64,000 nucleotides of DNA from Jeotgalibaca arthritidis (GCF_011100465.1 NZ_CP049740.1:871857-935856), one strand, 5' to 3'; counted from the first letter of the stretch, positions 35,448 through 44,041 are shown. Notes: generated from the letters alone by a model not told the origin. Numbers and translations: made by a program.

Positions 35448-37646
35448 TTAAATTGAGCAGCTCTCACATTCGTTTACTGAACTGATTTCTGCATCATCCG
35501 TAAAGGTACGAACGTAGTATAAAGACTTAATCCCTTGTGTCCAAGCGTAGTTACGGAACATATTCAAGTCACGGGTTGTCTTTTTGGTTAGATACTTTGG
35601 ATCTGTTTTCCATTCGTACATGCCTGGTTTAAATTCAGAACGAGTAAACAAGGTTAAACTCATTCCTTGATCCACATGTTTTTGAGCAGCAGCGTACACA
35701 TCAATGATGCGACGTTGGTCAATATCATAAGCAGACGTATAGTAAGGAATGGTATCTTCAGACATATATGGCGCTGGATAATACACTTTCCCACGTGATC
35801 CTTCTACCCGTTCTTCAATCTTTTGAATGATTGGGTGAATAGATGCTGTTGATTCGTTAATGTAGCTGATTGATCCTGTTGGCGCAATCGCTTGTCGGTA
35901 GCTGTTATACAAACCATGTTCGCGAACGTTAGCGGCCAATGTTTCCCAGTCCTCACGACTTGGAATGTAAACATGGTCAAATAAAGCTTTGACACTATCA
36001 TGTTTAATATCGTCACGTGTCGTAATACGATCTTGGTAACGAGCGAAGTAGTTGCCGCTATAGTAATCTGATTTTTCAAAATCGACAAAGCTCTCGCCTC
36101 TCTCGATTGCGATCTCATTTGAACCGACTAACGTCCAGTAGTTTAAGAGCATAAAGTATAAGTCAGTAAATTCAATCGACTCTGGCGAACCGTAATGAAT
36201 CTTATTTTTAGCTAAGAAACCATGCAAGTTCATCGCACCTAAACCAACAGCGTGGTTACGCTTGTTACCATTTTCAATGGTCGGTACAGAAGCCGTATTT
36301 GTTTTCAAGCTCACATTAGTCAATGCGCGCATCGCCACTTTTACTGACTTACCAAAATCAGGTGATGCCATTAAGTTGGTCACGTTAGTGGATGCCAAGT
36401 TACAAATCACATCTGTCCCTAGAACATCATATTCCTGACGGTCGTTAATAACTGACGGTGTCATACTTTGGAAAATTTCAGAACACAAGTTACTCATCAC
36501 AATACGGCCATCAATCGGATTCTCACGATTGGCTGTATCAATATTAATAATATAAGGGTATCCTGCCTCATTTTGAAGGTTTGAAATTTCTGTTTCAAGT
36601 TCACGGGCATTGATTTTTGATTTACGGATTTCTGGATTATTCACCATATTGTCATACTCAGCAGTAATATCCACATAAGAGAATGGTTGGCCGTAAACAC
36701 GTTCCACATCATATGGGCTGAAGAGATACATCTTCGCATTTTGCTTGATTAATTCATAGAATTTATCCGGTACAACAAGGCCTAATGACAATGTTTTAAT
36801 ACGAACTTTTTCATCAGCGTTTTCCTTACGAGTTGCTAAAAAGTCCACAATATCGGGGTGGAAAACGTTCAAGTAAACCACACCAGCTCCTTGGCGCTGA
36901 CCAAGTTGGTTTGCGTAAGAGAATGAATCTTCATAGAGCTTCATAATCGGAACGACACCTGCTGCGGCATTCTCAATCCCTTTGATCGGGTCATTTTTGG
37001 CACGGATGCTGGATAAGTTAATCCCTACACCGCCACCACGTTTTGATAACTGCAAGGCAGAGTTAATCCCGCGCCCAATAGCATTCATGTCATCTTCCAA
37101 TGAGATTAAGTAGCATGATGATAATTCCCCACGACGTTTACGACCGGCATTTAAAAAGGTCGGTGTCGCTGGCTGAAGACGTTGTGAAATCATCTCATCT
37201 GCTAAGTCATTCGCTAAGTTCTCGTCTCCATCGGCTAGATACAAGGCATTAAAAGCAATACGGTCTTCGTAACGTTCTAAAATACGCTTGCCGTCATTTG
37301 TTTTTAAGGAGTATTGTTGGTAGAACTTGTAGGCTCCCATAAAGGTATTAAAGCGGAATTTTTTAGCGTAAATGCGCTTAAATAGACTTTTAATAAAATC
37401 AAAGCTGTACTGGTTAACCAATTCTTCTTCTATATAGTCATTATCTACCAGATAATCGATTTTTTCTTTTAAGTTGTGGAAGAATACCGTATTCGGATTC
37501 ACATAAGTTAAGAAGTAAGTCCGTACGGCTTCTTTATCTTTGGCCAATTGGATTTTATTATCTTTTGGGATGTTCAATTGGTTATTTAATTCGAAGTAGT
37601 TGGCTTCTACTTTTTTATTTGCTGGAATAATTTTAGGCGATTGCAT
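35448..37646 (-). CDS. nrdE: Class Ib ribonucleotide reductase large subunit
   Basis: A 732-residue catalytic alpha subunit that reduces ribonucleoside diphosphates. Seen: substrate-site Cys in RRGELSSCYLISLEDDMNAI, active-site loop MSNLCSEIFQ (Asn-x-Cys-x-Glu), partner Cys in GTDVICNLASTNV, radical-relay tyrosines in GIKSLYYVRTF, and the redox-active tail ECESCSI. The short N-terminus without an ATP cone marks class Ib. Its start overlaps nrdI by 14 bp. Confidence 0.96.
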   Translation of the reverse strand: MQSPKIIPANKKVEANYFELNNQLNIPKDNKIQLAKDKEAVRTYFLTYVNPNTVFFHNLKEKIDYLVDNDYIEEELVNQYSFDFIKSLFKRIYAKKFRFNTFMGAYKFYQQYSLKTNDGKRILERYEDRIAFNALYLADGDENLANDLADEMISQRLQPATPTFLNAGRKRRGELSSCYLISLEDDMNAIGRGINSALQLSKRGGGVGINLSSIRAKNDPIKGIENAAAGVVPIMKLYEDSFSYANQLGQRQGAGVVYLNVFHPDIVDFLATRKENADEKVRIKTLSLGLVVPDKFYELIKQNAKMYLFSPYDVERVYGQPFSYVDITAEYDNMVNNPEIRKSKINARELETEISNLQNEAGYPYIINIDTANRENPIDGRIVMSNLCSEIFQSMTPSVINDRQEYDVLGTDVICNLASTNVTNLMASPDFGKSVKVAMRALTNVSLKTNTASVPTIENGNKRNHAVGLGAMNLHGFLAKNKIHYGSPESIEFTDLYFMLLNYWTLVGSNEIAIERGESFVDFEKSDYYSGNYFARYQDRITTRDDIKHDSVKALFDHVYIPSREDWETLAANVREHGLYNSYRQAIAPTGSISYINESTASIHPIIQKIEERVEGSRGKVYYPAPYMSEDTIPYYTSAYDIDQRRIIDVYAAAQKHVDQGMSLTLFTRSEFKPGMYEWKTDPKYLTKKTTRDLNMFRNYAWTQGIKSLYYVRTFTDDAEISSVNECESCSI

Positions 37647-38001
37647 TGATCTTCTCCTTTACTCGTTCAATATCTGTGCTCGTTCCAAAATACTCAAAAC
37701 TGTCTAGCAATGGTAATTGGTAATCTCTCGCTAAATCTTTTGCGGTATAGATATAGAGCGCATCAAAATTTAAGTTGCCACTGCCAATAACGCCCTTACA
37801 ATAGGAGGCATTTTGGCCAGTCGACATAAAATCCCAAGCAATTTCTGTCACATCTTTTTCATAAGCTGGTACGATAAAGACGAATGGTTCATTGACTTCG
37901 ATAAATGGGTTGGTTTGGGTAATTTCTAGTGATGGGTAATCCGCTAGTTTCTTAACGAAACGTCTTACATTGCCGGTTAACGAGAAAAAAACAACTTTCA
38001 T
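37633..38001 (-). CDS. nrdI: NrdI flavodoxin-like protein
   Basis: A 122-residue flavodoxin-like protein that supplies oxidant to assemble the dimanganese tyrosyl cofactor of NrdF. The FMN loop VFFSLTGNVRRFVKKL (residues 3-18) and GVIGSGNLNFDALY (residues 70-83) are typical. Its ATG overlaps the nrdH stop and its 3' end overlaps nrdE, so translation is coupled. Confidence 0.93.
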   Translation of the reverse strand: MKVVFFSLTGNVRRFVKKLADYPSLEITQTNPFIEVNEPFVFIVPAYEKDVTEIAWDFMSTGQNASYCKGVIGSGNLNFDALYIYTAKDLARDYQLPLLDSFEYFGTSTDIERVKEKINAIA

Positions 38002-38228
38002 AGGCTACCGAATAATGCTTCCAATTTATCAGGTTGGTGGCCGCTAAATACATCCTCTGCTGTTTTAATAATCGGCAATGTGGTAAAGCCTGTTTCACGG
38101 GCTTCATCCATATATGTTTCGTTTTCTTCAATGTTCTTTTCTACAAACGGAACACCCACCATTTTTAAATAACGTTTTGTATTTTTGCACATACCGCAAT
38201 TGTTTTTTGTGTATAAAGATACTTCCAT
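37998..38228 (-). CDS. nrdH: NrdH glutaredoxin-like electron donor
   Basis: A 76-residue redoxin that reduces NrdE. The motif CGMC at residues 11-14 and the later TTLPIIKTAEDVFSGHQPDKL match NrdH-redoxins, which use thioredoxin reductase rather than glutathione. It lies between nrdG and nrdI, linking the anaerobic and aerobic halves of the operon. Confidence 0.92.
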   Translation of the reverse strand: MEVSLYTKNNCGMCKNTKRYLKMVGVPFVEKNIEENETYMDEARETGFTTLPIIKTAEDVFSGHQPDKLEALFGSL

Positions 38229-38242
38229 GATAAATTCCTCCT

Positions 38243-38800
38243 CTAATATCCTTGCCAGAGAACGACTTGTCCGCTAGCTAAGCTTTCTTTTACATTTATA
38301 ATTCGTTGGTTTGAACTCCCTCTGAATTGAAGGGTCAAATCCATTTTATCTTGTTCAAAACGACCGTCTACTAAAACATCAATCTGAGCTAGTAGCTCTT
38401 TTTTATCAGCCGTTTCTACCATCATTTCTTCCCAACGGTAACCCGTCCAACTCCAAATGTCCTTTTGATCGCCGTAGATTTGGCGGACTTTTTGGACTAA
38501 TGGGTTGAGAATAGTGGTGTTTAAAAATGGCTCTCCACCTAGCAAGGTCAAGCCTTGCACATAATCATGAGCTAAGTCAGCCAGTATTTGGTCTTCCAGC
38601 TCTTTTGTGTAGGGTTTGCCATAAGTAAAGGACTGGGCCGCCTTGTTATAACAGCCTGGACAGGCAAAAAGGCAACCACTCACATACAGACTATTACGAA
38701 CACCTTCCCCATCAACAAAGTTAAACGGCTTATAATCAGCAATGTAGCCACGAGAGTAGGCTTCAGCCGTCCACTCGCCGGGCGCTGGATTTCTAATCAT
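38243..38800 (-). CDS. nrdG: Anaerobic ribonucleotide reductase activase
   Basis: A 185-residue radical SAM enzyme that forms the glycyl radical on NrdD. The iron-sulfur cysteines are in GCLFACPGCYNKAAQSF (C-x3-C-x2-C, near residues 43-50); GEGVRNSLYVSG precedes it and GLTLLGGEPF is the SAM-binding strand. The ATG at 38800 fits an AGGGGG site 8 nt upstream. nrdD stop is about 12 bp away. Confidence 0.93.
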   Translation of the reverse strand: MIRNPAPGEWTAEAYSRGYIADYKPFNFVDGEGVRNSLYVSGCLFACPGCYNKAAQSFTYGKPYTKELEDQILADLAHDYVQGLTLLGGEPFLNTTILNPLVQKVRQIYGDQKDIWSWTGYRWEEMMVETADKKELLAQIDVLVDGRFEQDKMDLTLQFRGSSNQRIINVKESLASGQVVLWQGY

Positions 38801-38812
38801 CACTCCCGCCCC

Positions 38813-40975
38813 CTACATGTGCTTTTCGCGTGCCGTAATTTCCTTATGACGGCCGCGTACCATCGGGCGTTTTTGTGGATTACCAAGATAACCACATGTC
38901 CGTTTAACGACATCACAACTATCTGGATTATGATTGCCACATTGTGGACACTCAAAACCGCGTTCAGTTGGATGAAACTCGCCGGCATAATCACATTCAT
39001 AACACTTATCAATCGGTGTATTGGTTCCCAGATAGCCCACTTTATCGTAAGAGTAGTCCCAAACAGCCTCTAGTGCCTTGGGATTCTGACGAATATTAGG
39101 ATACTCACAATAATGAATAAAGCCACCTGAACAGTATTTCGGATAGTCTTTTTCAAAATCAAGTTTCTCAAAAGGCGTTGGTTTTTTACGGACATCATAA
39201 TGGAAACTATTAGTGTAATACTCCTTATCCGTAATGTCTGTTATTGTACCAAATTTTTCCTTGTCAAGACGACAAAAACGATCGGTCAAACTTTCACTTG
39301 GTGTGGAATAAACACTAAAATGGTATCCCTGTTCGATTCCCCACGCATCACAATTTATTTTTAGTTGTTTTAAAATATCTAGCGTTAATTGTTTCGCTTC
39401 TGGATTTGTTTCCCAATTAGGTCCGTAGAAGGTCGTTGCAACTTCATAAAGGCCAATATACCCCAGTGAAATGGTCGCCCGCTTCTGTTTAAAGAGTTGA
39501 TCAACATCTTCGTCTGCTGCCAGTTTATGACCCCAAGCACCATTCATATATAAAATAGGTGCTTGATCAGGCTTAGCTTCCTTCACTCTCTCAATACGGT
39601 AAAGTAGAGCATCCTTTACAATCGCCACACGTTCTTGGAACAATTCCCAAAAGGCTGTTAAATCACCTTTTGATTCCATGGCAATGCGAGGTAGATTCAG
39701 AGTCACAACGCCCAGATTCATACGACCGCTATTGACTTCTCTTCCCTCTTCATCCTTCCAACCTTGTAAAAAAGAACGACAACCCATTGGTGCCTTATAA
39801 GAACCGGTTAACTCAACCAATTTATCATAGTTTAAAATATCCGGATACATCCGTTTTGTCGCACATTCCACTGCCAGTTGCTTAACATCGTAGTTAGGAT
39901 CTGTTGGTCGGTAATTAATCCCTTTACGAATACCAAAAACAAGTTTAGGGAAAATAGCCGTTCGTTTCTCCTTGCCGAGCCCATCTAAACGGACGCGTAA
40001 AATCGCTTTTTGGATTTCACGTTCATAACGGTTGGTTCCTAAACCAAAGCCAAATGTAACAAATGGTGTTTGCCCATTAGAGGTGTAAAGAGTATTCACT
40101 TCATACTCTAAACTTTGCATCGCATCGTAAATATCTTTTTTGGTCTTTTCCCAACTATAAGTTTCACGTTGTTCAGCTAATACCCATTTTTCAGCATCTT
40201 CCATATGCTTGTTGTAATTTAATTCAGCGTAAGGAGCCAGTAATTCATCCACTCGGTCCGCACTCGTTCCACCATATTGGCTACTTGCCACATTGGCAAT
40301 AATTTGGGCCATTTGAGCAGCTGCTGTTTGGATTGATTTTGGTTGTTCAACTTCAGCATTTCCAATTGAAAAGCCCGTTTCAAACATATATTTAAAATCG
40401 ATCAAGCAACAATTGGTCATCGGTGAGTAGGGATGGTAATCTAAGTCGTGGAAGTGAATATCGCCTCTCAAGTGAGCATTTTCTACATGAGCTGGTAGCA
40501 TTCTGAGTCCAATCGCCTTTGCCGTTACGCCCGCTGTTAAATCACGAATTGTATTAAAGACACGACTATCCTTATTGGCATTCTCATTTAAAATCGTTTC
40601 ATCCGCTTGAATTAATTGTTGAATACGTGATTCAATATCACGTTGCGCAATACGTTGTTCTTGTTTACGGATACGATAGGCGTGATAAGCTTGTGCGACA
40701 TCTAATTCATCTTGTTTAATGAGCGCTTGTTCAACCCATTCATGGATATCTTCCGTTGACGTCATCGACACATCTTGCAGATAAAGTTGCTCAATAACAG
40801 CCGTTAACAACTCTTTCATCCGCTCTGGCGACGATAATGACTTTCCCTCATTCGCTTGTAAAACAGCATCCACAATCTTCTGTTTATTAAAAGAAACAAT
40901 TCTCCCGTCTGATTTCTTCACACTTAGCTGCTGGATAAACGCTTGTATTCTAGACTGATCTACCACACTTTCCAC
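38813..40975 (-). CDS. nrdD: Anaerobic class III ribonucleotide reductase
   Basis: A 720-residue oxygen-sensitive enzyme that reduces ribonucleoside triphosphates. An N-terminal ATP-cone (RIVSFNKQKIVDAVLQANEG, residues 24-43) gives allosteric control. A zinc site is formed by CYECDYAGEF and FECPQCG near the C-terminus, and the glycyl radical lies in KRTCGYLGNPQKRP. First gene of the operon; two NrdR boxes stand 35-81 bp upstream. Confidence 0.95.
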   Translation of the reverse strand: MESVVDQSRIQAFIQQLSVKKSDGRIVSFNKQKIVDAVLQANEGKSLSSPERMKELLTAVIEQLYLQDVSMTSTEDIHEWVEQALIKQDELDVAQAYHAYRIRKQEQRIAQRDIESRIQQLIQADETILNENANKDSRVFNTIRDLTAGVTAKAIGLRMLPAHVENAHLRGDIHFHDLDYHPYSPMTNCCLIDFKYMFETGFSIGNAEVEQPKSIQTAAAQMAQIIANVASSQYGGTSADRVDELLAPYAELNYNKHMEDAEKWVLAEQRETYSWEKTKKDIYDAMQSLEYEVNTLYTSNGQTPFVTFGFGLGTNRYEREIQKAILRVRLDGLGKEKRTAIFPKLVFGIRKGINYRPTDPNYDVKQLAVECATKRMYPDILNYDKLVELTGSYKAPMGCRSFLQGWKDEEGREVNSGRMNLGVVTLNLPRIAMESKGDLTAFWELFQERVAIVKDALLYRIERVKEAKPDQAPILYMNGAWGHKLAADEDVDQLFKQKRATISLGYIGLYEVATTFYGPNWETNPEAKQLTLDILKQLKINCDAWGIEQGYHFSVYSTPSESLTDRFCRLDKEKFGTITDITDKEYYTNSFHYDVRKKPTPFEKLDFEKDYPKYCSGGFIHYCEYPNIRQNPKALEAVWDYSYDKVGYLGTNTPIDKCYECDYAGEFHPTERGFECPQCGNHNPDSCDVVKRTCGYLGNPQKRPMVRGRHKEITAREKHM

Positions 40976-41009
40976 TTGCTTGCCCTCCTTATGTTAAAAC
41001 CGCTTGTCT

Positions 41010-41056
41010 ATACTATATATAGTGTCAATTAAAAACAATCATCCTATATATTGTGC
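41010..41056 (-). promoter_or_regulatory. Pair of NrdR boxes
   Basis: ATACTATATATAGTGT at 41010-41025 and ATCCTATATATTGTGC at 41041-41056 match the 16-bp NrdR consensus (near ACACWATATATWGTGT). Their centres are 31 bp apart, three helical turns, the spacing NrdR prefers. They lie just upstream of nrdD, so the whole nrdDGHIEF run should respond to ATP/dATP through NrdR. Confidence 0.85.
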
Positions 41057-41166
41057 TGAAACCAGTTTATCATACTCTCTTAAATGAGTAAACGATAATA
41101 AATTGCTAAGGAAAAGCATTGAGGAATGGGCTAGTCCCATAGCTTCAGAGACATTCTATTAATTTA

Positions 41167-41913
41167 TTAGTTATTTAATCCTCTACTCTTGACAAATTCT
41201 CCAACATAAAGACGGTTAGGATTTATCAAGCCTTTACTAATTTGAGTGGTCCATTTATCTTGGCGATTACCATTTGTTCTTTCTTTGTAGTAATCCATAG
41301 TTGTTTGGTTATAGTCTTCTAGTTGGTTTTTATAGTGAGTTGGATCAGACTCATAGCTATTTTCATGATAGACATTTACTCTCGGCAAACGTGGTTTTTT
41401 ATCATTAATAACAGCTGGATAACCAACTGCTAAGCCAAATAGCGGCACACAATGGTTCGGAAGGTTTAGAATTTCGCTCACCAAGCCCATGTCATTGCGA
41501 AGTCCACCAATATAACAAATACCCAGTCCCATCGACTCTGCTGCCAAAGCCGTATTTTGTGCTGCTAAGGCTGCATCAATCGAGCCAACCATAAACATTT
41601 CGGTACTTTCAATTGATGGTGTTACGTCAACCTCTTCCATTTCACCAATCATTTGGTGGCGGTACATATCCGCACAAAAAACAAAGAAGTGGCCACTATC
41701 GACAACGGTGTTACTATTAATCGCTAATTTAGCTAAGGCTTGTTTTTTATCCGGGTCGGTTACTCCAACAATCGAGTACGCTTGTAAATAGGACGATGTC
41801 GAAGCTGCCTGCGCGCAATCAACTAGCGTTGCAATTTGATCCTTAGTTAATGCCTTATCTTCAAAATCTCTCACTGATCGGTGATTTAAAATAGTTTCAA
41901 TCGTTTGATTCAT
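41167..41913 (-). CDS. NADPH-dependent flavin nitroreductase (NfrA/NfsA type)
   Basis: A 248-residue FMN oxidoreductase. Seen: N-terminal ETILNHRSVRDFEDKALT (FMN-binding Arg), AAQAASTSSYLQAYSIVGV, SMGLGICYIGGLRND near residue 131, LFGLAVGYP and a C-terminal SKGLINPNRLYVGEF. This matches the NfsA/FRP family that reduces quinones, nitro compounds or chromate. The start has GGGAGG upstream. A terminator and a structured leader element lie between mgsA and this gene. Confidence 0.88.
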   Translation of the reverse strand: MNQTIETILNHRSVRDFEDKALTKDQIATLVDCAQAASTSSYLQAYSIVGVTDPDKKQALAKLAINSNTVVDSGHFFVFCADMYRHQMIGEMEEVDVTPSIESTEMFMVGSIDAALAAQNTALAAESMGLGICYIGGLRNDMGLVSEILNLPNHCVPLFGLAVGYPAVINDKKPRLPRVNVYHENSYESDPTHYKNQLEDYNQTTMDYYKERTNGNRQDKWTTQISKGLINPNRLYVGEFVKSRGLNN

Positions 41914-41935
41914 TCTATTTCCTCCCTATAAATTA

Positions 41936-41963
41936 AAAAGCTGAGAACAGGTTCCCAGCTCGC
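41936..41963 (-). terminator. Terminator between mgsA and nitroreductase
   Basis: GAGCTGGGAACCTGTTCTCAGCTTTTT on the minus strand (19-20 bases of stem and loop, then T5), only about 12 bp before the nitroreductase ribosome binding site. It either ends mgsA transcripts or acts as an attenuator. Confidence 0.75.
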
Positions 41964-41974
41964 TTTATTTTTAT

Positions 41975-42130
41975 TAAACGTATTCCAAAGGCAGCCCCAC
42001 GACGTTGTTTCACGAATAATGCTCGGATGTTCTGCGACATCCTGTGCTGATTCGTTCCAGTTGCCATAGCCGTTGTAGCTTTAGCTGCTTACGGATATGG
42101 TATGCGTTAGAAGATTCGGGGCTAAACGCC
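41975..42130 (-). ncRNA. Candidate structured RNA between mgsA and nitroreductase
   Basis: The 155-base gap can fold as a three-way junction: outer stem AGCCCC/GGGGCT (42118-42123 with 41993-41998), one arm CCATA.CCG/CGG.TATGG, another arm ACGAAT...GGATGT/ACATCC...ATTCGT with an internal loop. On the minus strand it precedes the terminator at 41936; on the plus strand GCGTTAG...CTAAACGC plus T6 at 42103-42136 looks like a terminator. So either strand may be the RNA. The class is not recognised. Confidence 0.4.
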
Positions 42131-42148
42131 TTTTTTCCCACTCTCTTG

Positions 42149-42577
42149 TTAATAACCTGGTGTTAAGTCATCACGGTCAACGCTATTATAAAAATGACGC
42201 CAATCCATATAGCCGCTATCTAAACCGCGAAGCAATACTTCAGCCGTTCCAATATTAGTTGCTAATGGAATTTCATACACATCTGACAAGCGAATAAGGG
42301 CTGTCACATCAGGCTCATGAGGCATCGCTGCCAATGGATCACGTAAGAAGATCACTAAATCCATTTGATTTTCAGAAATCATGGCACCAATTTGTTGGTC
42401 TCCGCCCAAAGGTCCAGACTTGAAGCGTGTCACTTCTAAGCCAGTAGCTTCAGAAATTTTTGACCCTGTTGTGCCGGTAGCATACAATTCATGCTTTTCC
42501 AAAACAGGTTTATATGCTGTACATAAACGAATGATTAAATCTTTTTTTCTATCATGTGCAATTAATGCGACTTTCAT
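42149..42577 (-). CDS. mgsA: Methylglyoxal synthase
   Basis: A 142-residue enzyme converting dihydroxyacetone phosphate to methylglyoxal plus phosphate, a bypass when phosphate is short. Seen: [13 protein letters not shown] (substrate His and the Asp start), [19 protein letters not shown] (phosphate-binding TTG), and the catalytic Asp in [14 protein letters not shown] and [15 protein letters not shown]. Length is normal. AAGGAGG lies upstream of the ATG. Confidence 0.95.
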   Translation of the reverse strand: MKVALIAHDRKKDLIIRLCTAYKPVLEKHELYATGTTGSKISEATGLEVTRFKSGPLGGDQQIGAMISENQMDLVIFLRDPLAAMPHEPDVTALIRLSDVYEIPLATNIGTAEVLLRGLDSGYMDWRHFYNSVDRDDLTPGY

Positions 42578-42672
42578 AAATACCCTCCTTAAAATGACCT
42601 TCCTTACAATTAGTATAACATGTTCTTAAACGTTGCAACCGAAGAAATATTTCTTACAATCATTACAAACAA

Positions 42673-42707
42673 TTCATATTTTCTTCATATTTAGGGGTTA
42701 CTATACA
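42673..42707 (+). promoter_or_regulatory. Response-regulator-type promoter of small RNA 1
   Basis: TTCATATTT at 42673-42681 and 42684-42692, a direct repeat with period 11, then TATACA (-10) at 42702-42707. There is no -35 consensus. The geometry equals that of CiaR sites (TTTAAG-N5-TTTAAG, period 11) though the word differs. An identical arrangement precedes small RNA 2. Confidence 0.7.
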
Positions 42708-42711
42708 AATA

Positions 42712-42805
42712 AGCCAATCACAAACAATCTTTTTATTCTTTGCTCCTCCAAGTAAAGAAAACTCCTTAAGAAAAGATGCTGGGTTCTATCCCAGCATCTT
42801 TTTTA
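42712..42805 (+). ncRNA. csRNA-like anti-Shine-Dalgarno small RNA 1
   Basis: About 90 nt on the plus strand in the gap between two minus-strand genes. A first hairpin TTCTTT/AAAGAA (42736-42741, 42754-42759) exposes CTCCTCC (42743-42749) in its loop. A linker carries ACTCCTT (42761-42767). A terminator GATGCTGGG...CCCAGCATC with T6 closes it at about 42774-42804. No ORF is present. Sequence and layout are shared with small RNA 2 and match streptococcal CiaR-dependent csRNAs, which block translation starts by pairing with ribosome binding sites. Exact ends are inferred. Confidence 0.72.
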
Positions 42806-42883
42806 GTGTCGTCTATTTATAGTGAAAACGTGCTCCAAAAGTCAGCCCCGACATGCGTTTTGTCGCACTCTCTCTTTTTGTGT

Positions 42884-43309
42884 CTATCTGTATCGTCTTT
42901 TTTGTTTAAATTGTAAGGCGGGTATGAGTGTTAATCCTGCTACGAGAGCGAGTAAATCACCGGTATTTAAGGTGGTTACTAACCATTGAACCTCTTCTGG
43001 TAAAACTAATGGCAGTTGTTGAACCACGACTGGTAATAAAGATAATACTAACGCCGGTATCGCAATAACCGCTAAAAGAGAGACGTCAACAGCTTTAAAC
43101 CCACTCCAATAGAATAACAGAGAAAGGTATAAGCCTGTCAAAAATGGCAAGAGAAATAATAAAATGGCCTGCAGAAATAATTCTTTATTTTCGAGTCGAA
43201 GTTGCCACAGAATATGATTCTCGACATAATCTCTCCCCAATATGACTAAAATTAATCCTGCTAACCAAACAATCTTTCCAAGCCACGATGAAAAATCAAT
43301 CTTTCCCAT
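42884..43309 (-). CDS. Four-helix membrane protein, unknown
   Basis: A 141-residue hydrophobic protein with about four membrane segments: residues 9-25, 45-68, 72-97 and 112-131, and a basic tail QFKQKRRYR. An internal LLPVVVQQLPLVLPEEVQWL amphipathic part is notable. No family recognised. It follows the stress-protein gene by 28 bp on the same strand, and the pair is bracketed by the two small RNAs. Confidence 0.65.
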   Translation of the reverse strand: MGKIDFSSWLGKIVWLAGLILVILGRDYVENHILWQLRLENKELFLQAILLFLLPFLTGLYLSLLFYWSGFKAVDVSLLAVIAIPALVLSLLPVVVQQLPLVLPEEVQWLVTTLNTGDLLALVAGLTLIPALQFKQKRRYR

Positions 43310-43337
43310 TTTGTCCCCTCTTTAGCTGTTTTTATTA

Positions 43338-43802
43338 TCAATCATCATCCACACTGATTTGACTATCGAGCATCTCAGCTCTACCAGTAGATGTTATCAC
43401 ATTTGACTGCATAGCGTCTGTCATATCGACTATTGTTTCCGCTGAGTGATCCTGAACGACTGCTTCTTTTTCTTTATTGGGTTGGTACTTTGCGCCATTC
43501 ACTAATAAAACGATGCAACCACTCTCTACTTGTTCTTGATAATGATAGAGCGGATCATCGTCGGTTTTATAATCAGGGTCCGTTCGTTGAGCAATTTGCT
43601 TTTCAGAAGAACTAACTAAAACGTCCTTTTCTGTTTGAATCGGAATACCTAATTTTTCCGAATAGGCCAATACCTTATCTTCACGAGTGACCAGTGTCAT
43701 GTCCGAATTTGTAAACTGTTTTGACCGAAGTTCTTCTATGACAGCAGCAACATCATCCACACTATCGTAGCAACCGTAAACGAGTCTATTTTGTTCAGTC
43801 AT
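43338..43802 (-). CDS. General stress protein 17M-like (YflT domain)
   Basis: A 154-residue soluble protein. The first 110 residues (VYGCYDSVDDVAAVIEELRS, then DMTLVTREDKV, and ESGCIVLLVN) match the general stress protein 17M/YflT domain, a small ferredoxin-like fold seen in stress proteins of Firmicutes. The C-terminal 45 residues are acidic and probably disordered. GGAGG stands 7 nt before the ATG at 43802; the longer frame from 43856 has no site. Confidence 0.78.
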   Translation of the reverse strand: MTEQNRLVYGCYDSVDDVAAVIEELRSKQFTNSDMTLVTREDKVLAYSEKLGIPIQTEKDVLVSSSEKQIAQRTDPDYKTDDDPLYHYQEQVESGCIVLLVNGAKYQPNKEKEAVVQDHSAETIVDMTDAMQSNVITSTGRAEMLDSQISVDDD

Positions 43803-43889
43803 CTTTCTTCCTCCTTCGTCATGCCTAACTCTATTATACCGCCTCATAAAAACCAACCCAAATAATCTTACTATTTCTTTATCAAAAGC

Positions 43890-43924
43890 TTCATATTTTT
43901 TTCATATTATTGGATTATTATATC
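43890..43924 (+). promoter_or_regulatory. Response-regulator-type promoter of small RNA 2
   Basis: TTCATATT at 43890-43897 and 43901-43908, period 11, then TATATC (-10) at 43919-43924. Repeat-to-minus-10 distance is the same as in front of small RNA 1. Confidence 0.7.
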
Positions 43925-43928
43925 CTTA

Positions 43929-44029
43929 AGCCAAAAGAAATAACCATCTTTTTTATTCTTTACTCCTCCAAAATAAAGAATAACTCCTTTGAGAAACCCC
44001 TGCTGAACAGCCAATCAGTAGGGGTTTTT
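43929..44029 (+). ncRNA. csRNA-like anti-Shine-Dalgarno small RNA 2
   Basis: About 100 nt on the plus strand. Hairpin 1 has a perfect 9-bp stem TTATTCTTT/AAAGAATAA with CTCCTCC (43963-43969) in the loop. The linker has ACTCCTT (43983-43989). A terminator AACCCCTGCTGA...TCAGTAGGGGTT with a T tail ends at 44029. It shares the start region TAAGCCA, hairpin 1 and linker with small RNA 1 but has a different terminator, which argues for conserved function rather than a recent copy. The terminator may also serve trkH on the other strand. Confidence 0.74.
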
Positions 44030-44041
44030 ATTTCTTTCGTA

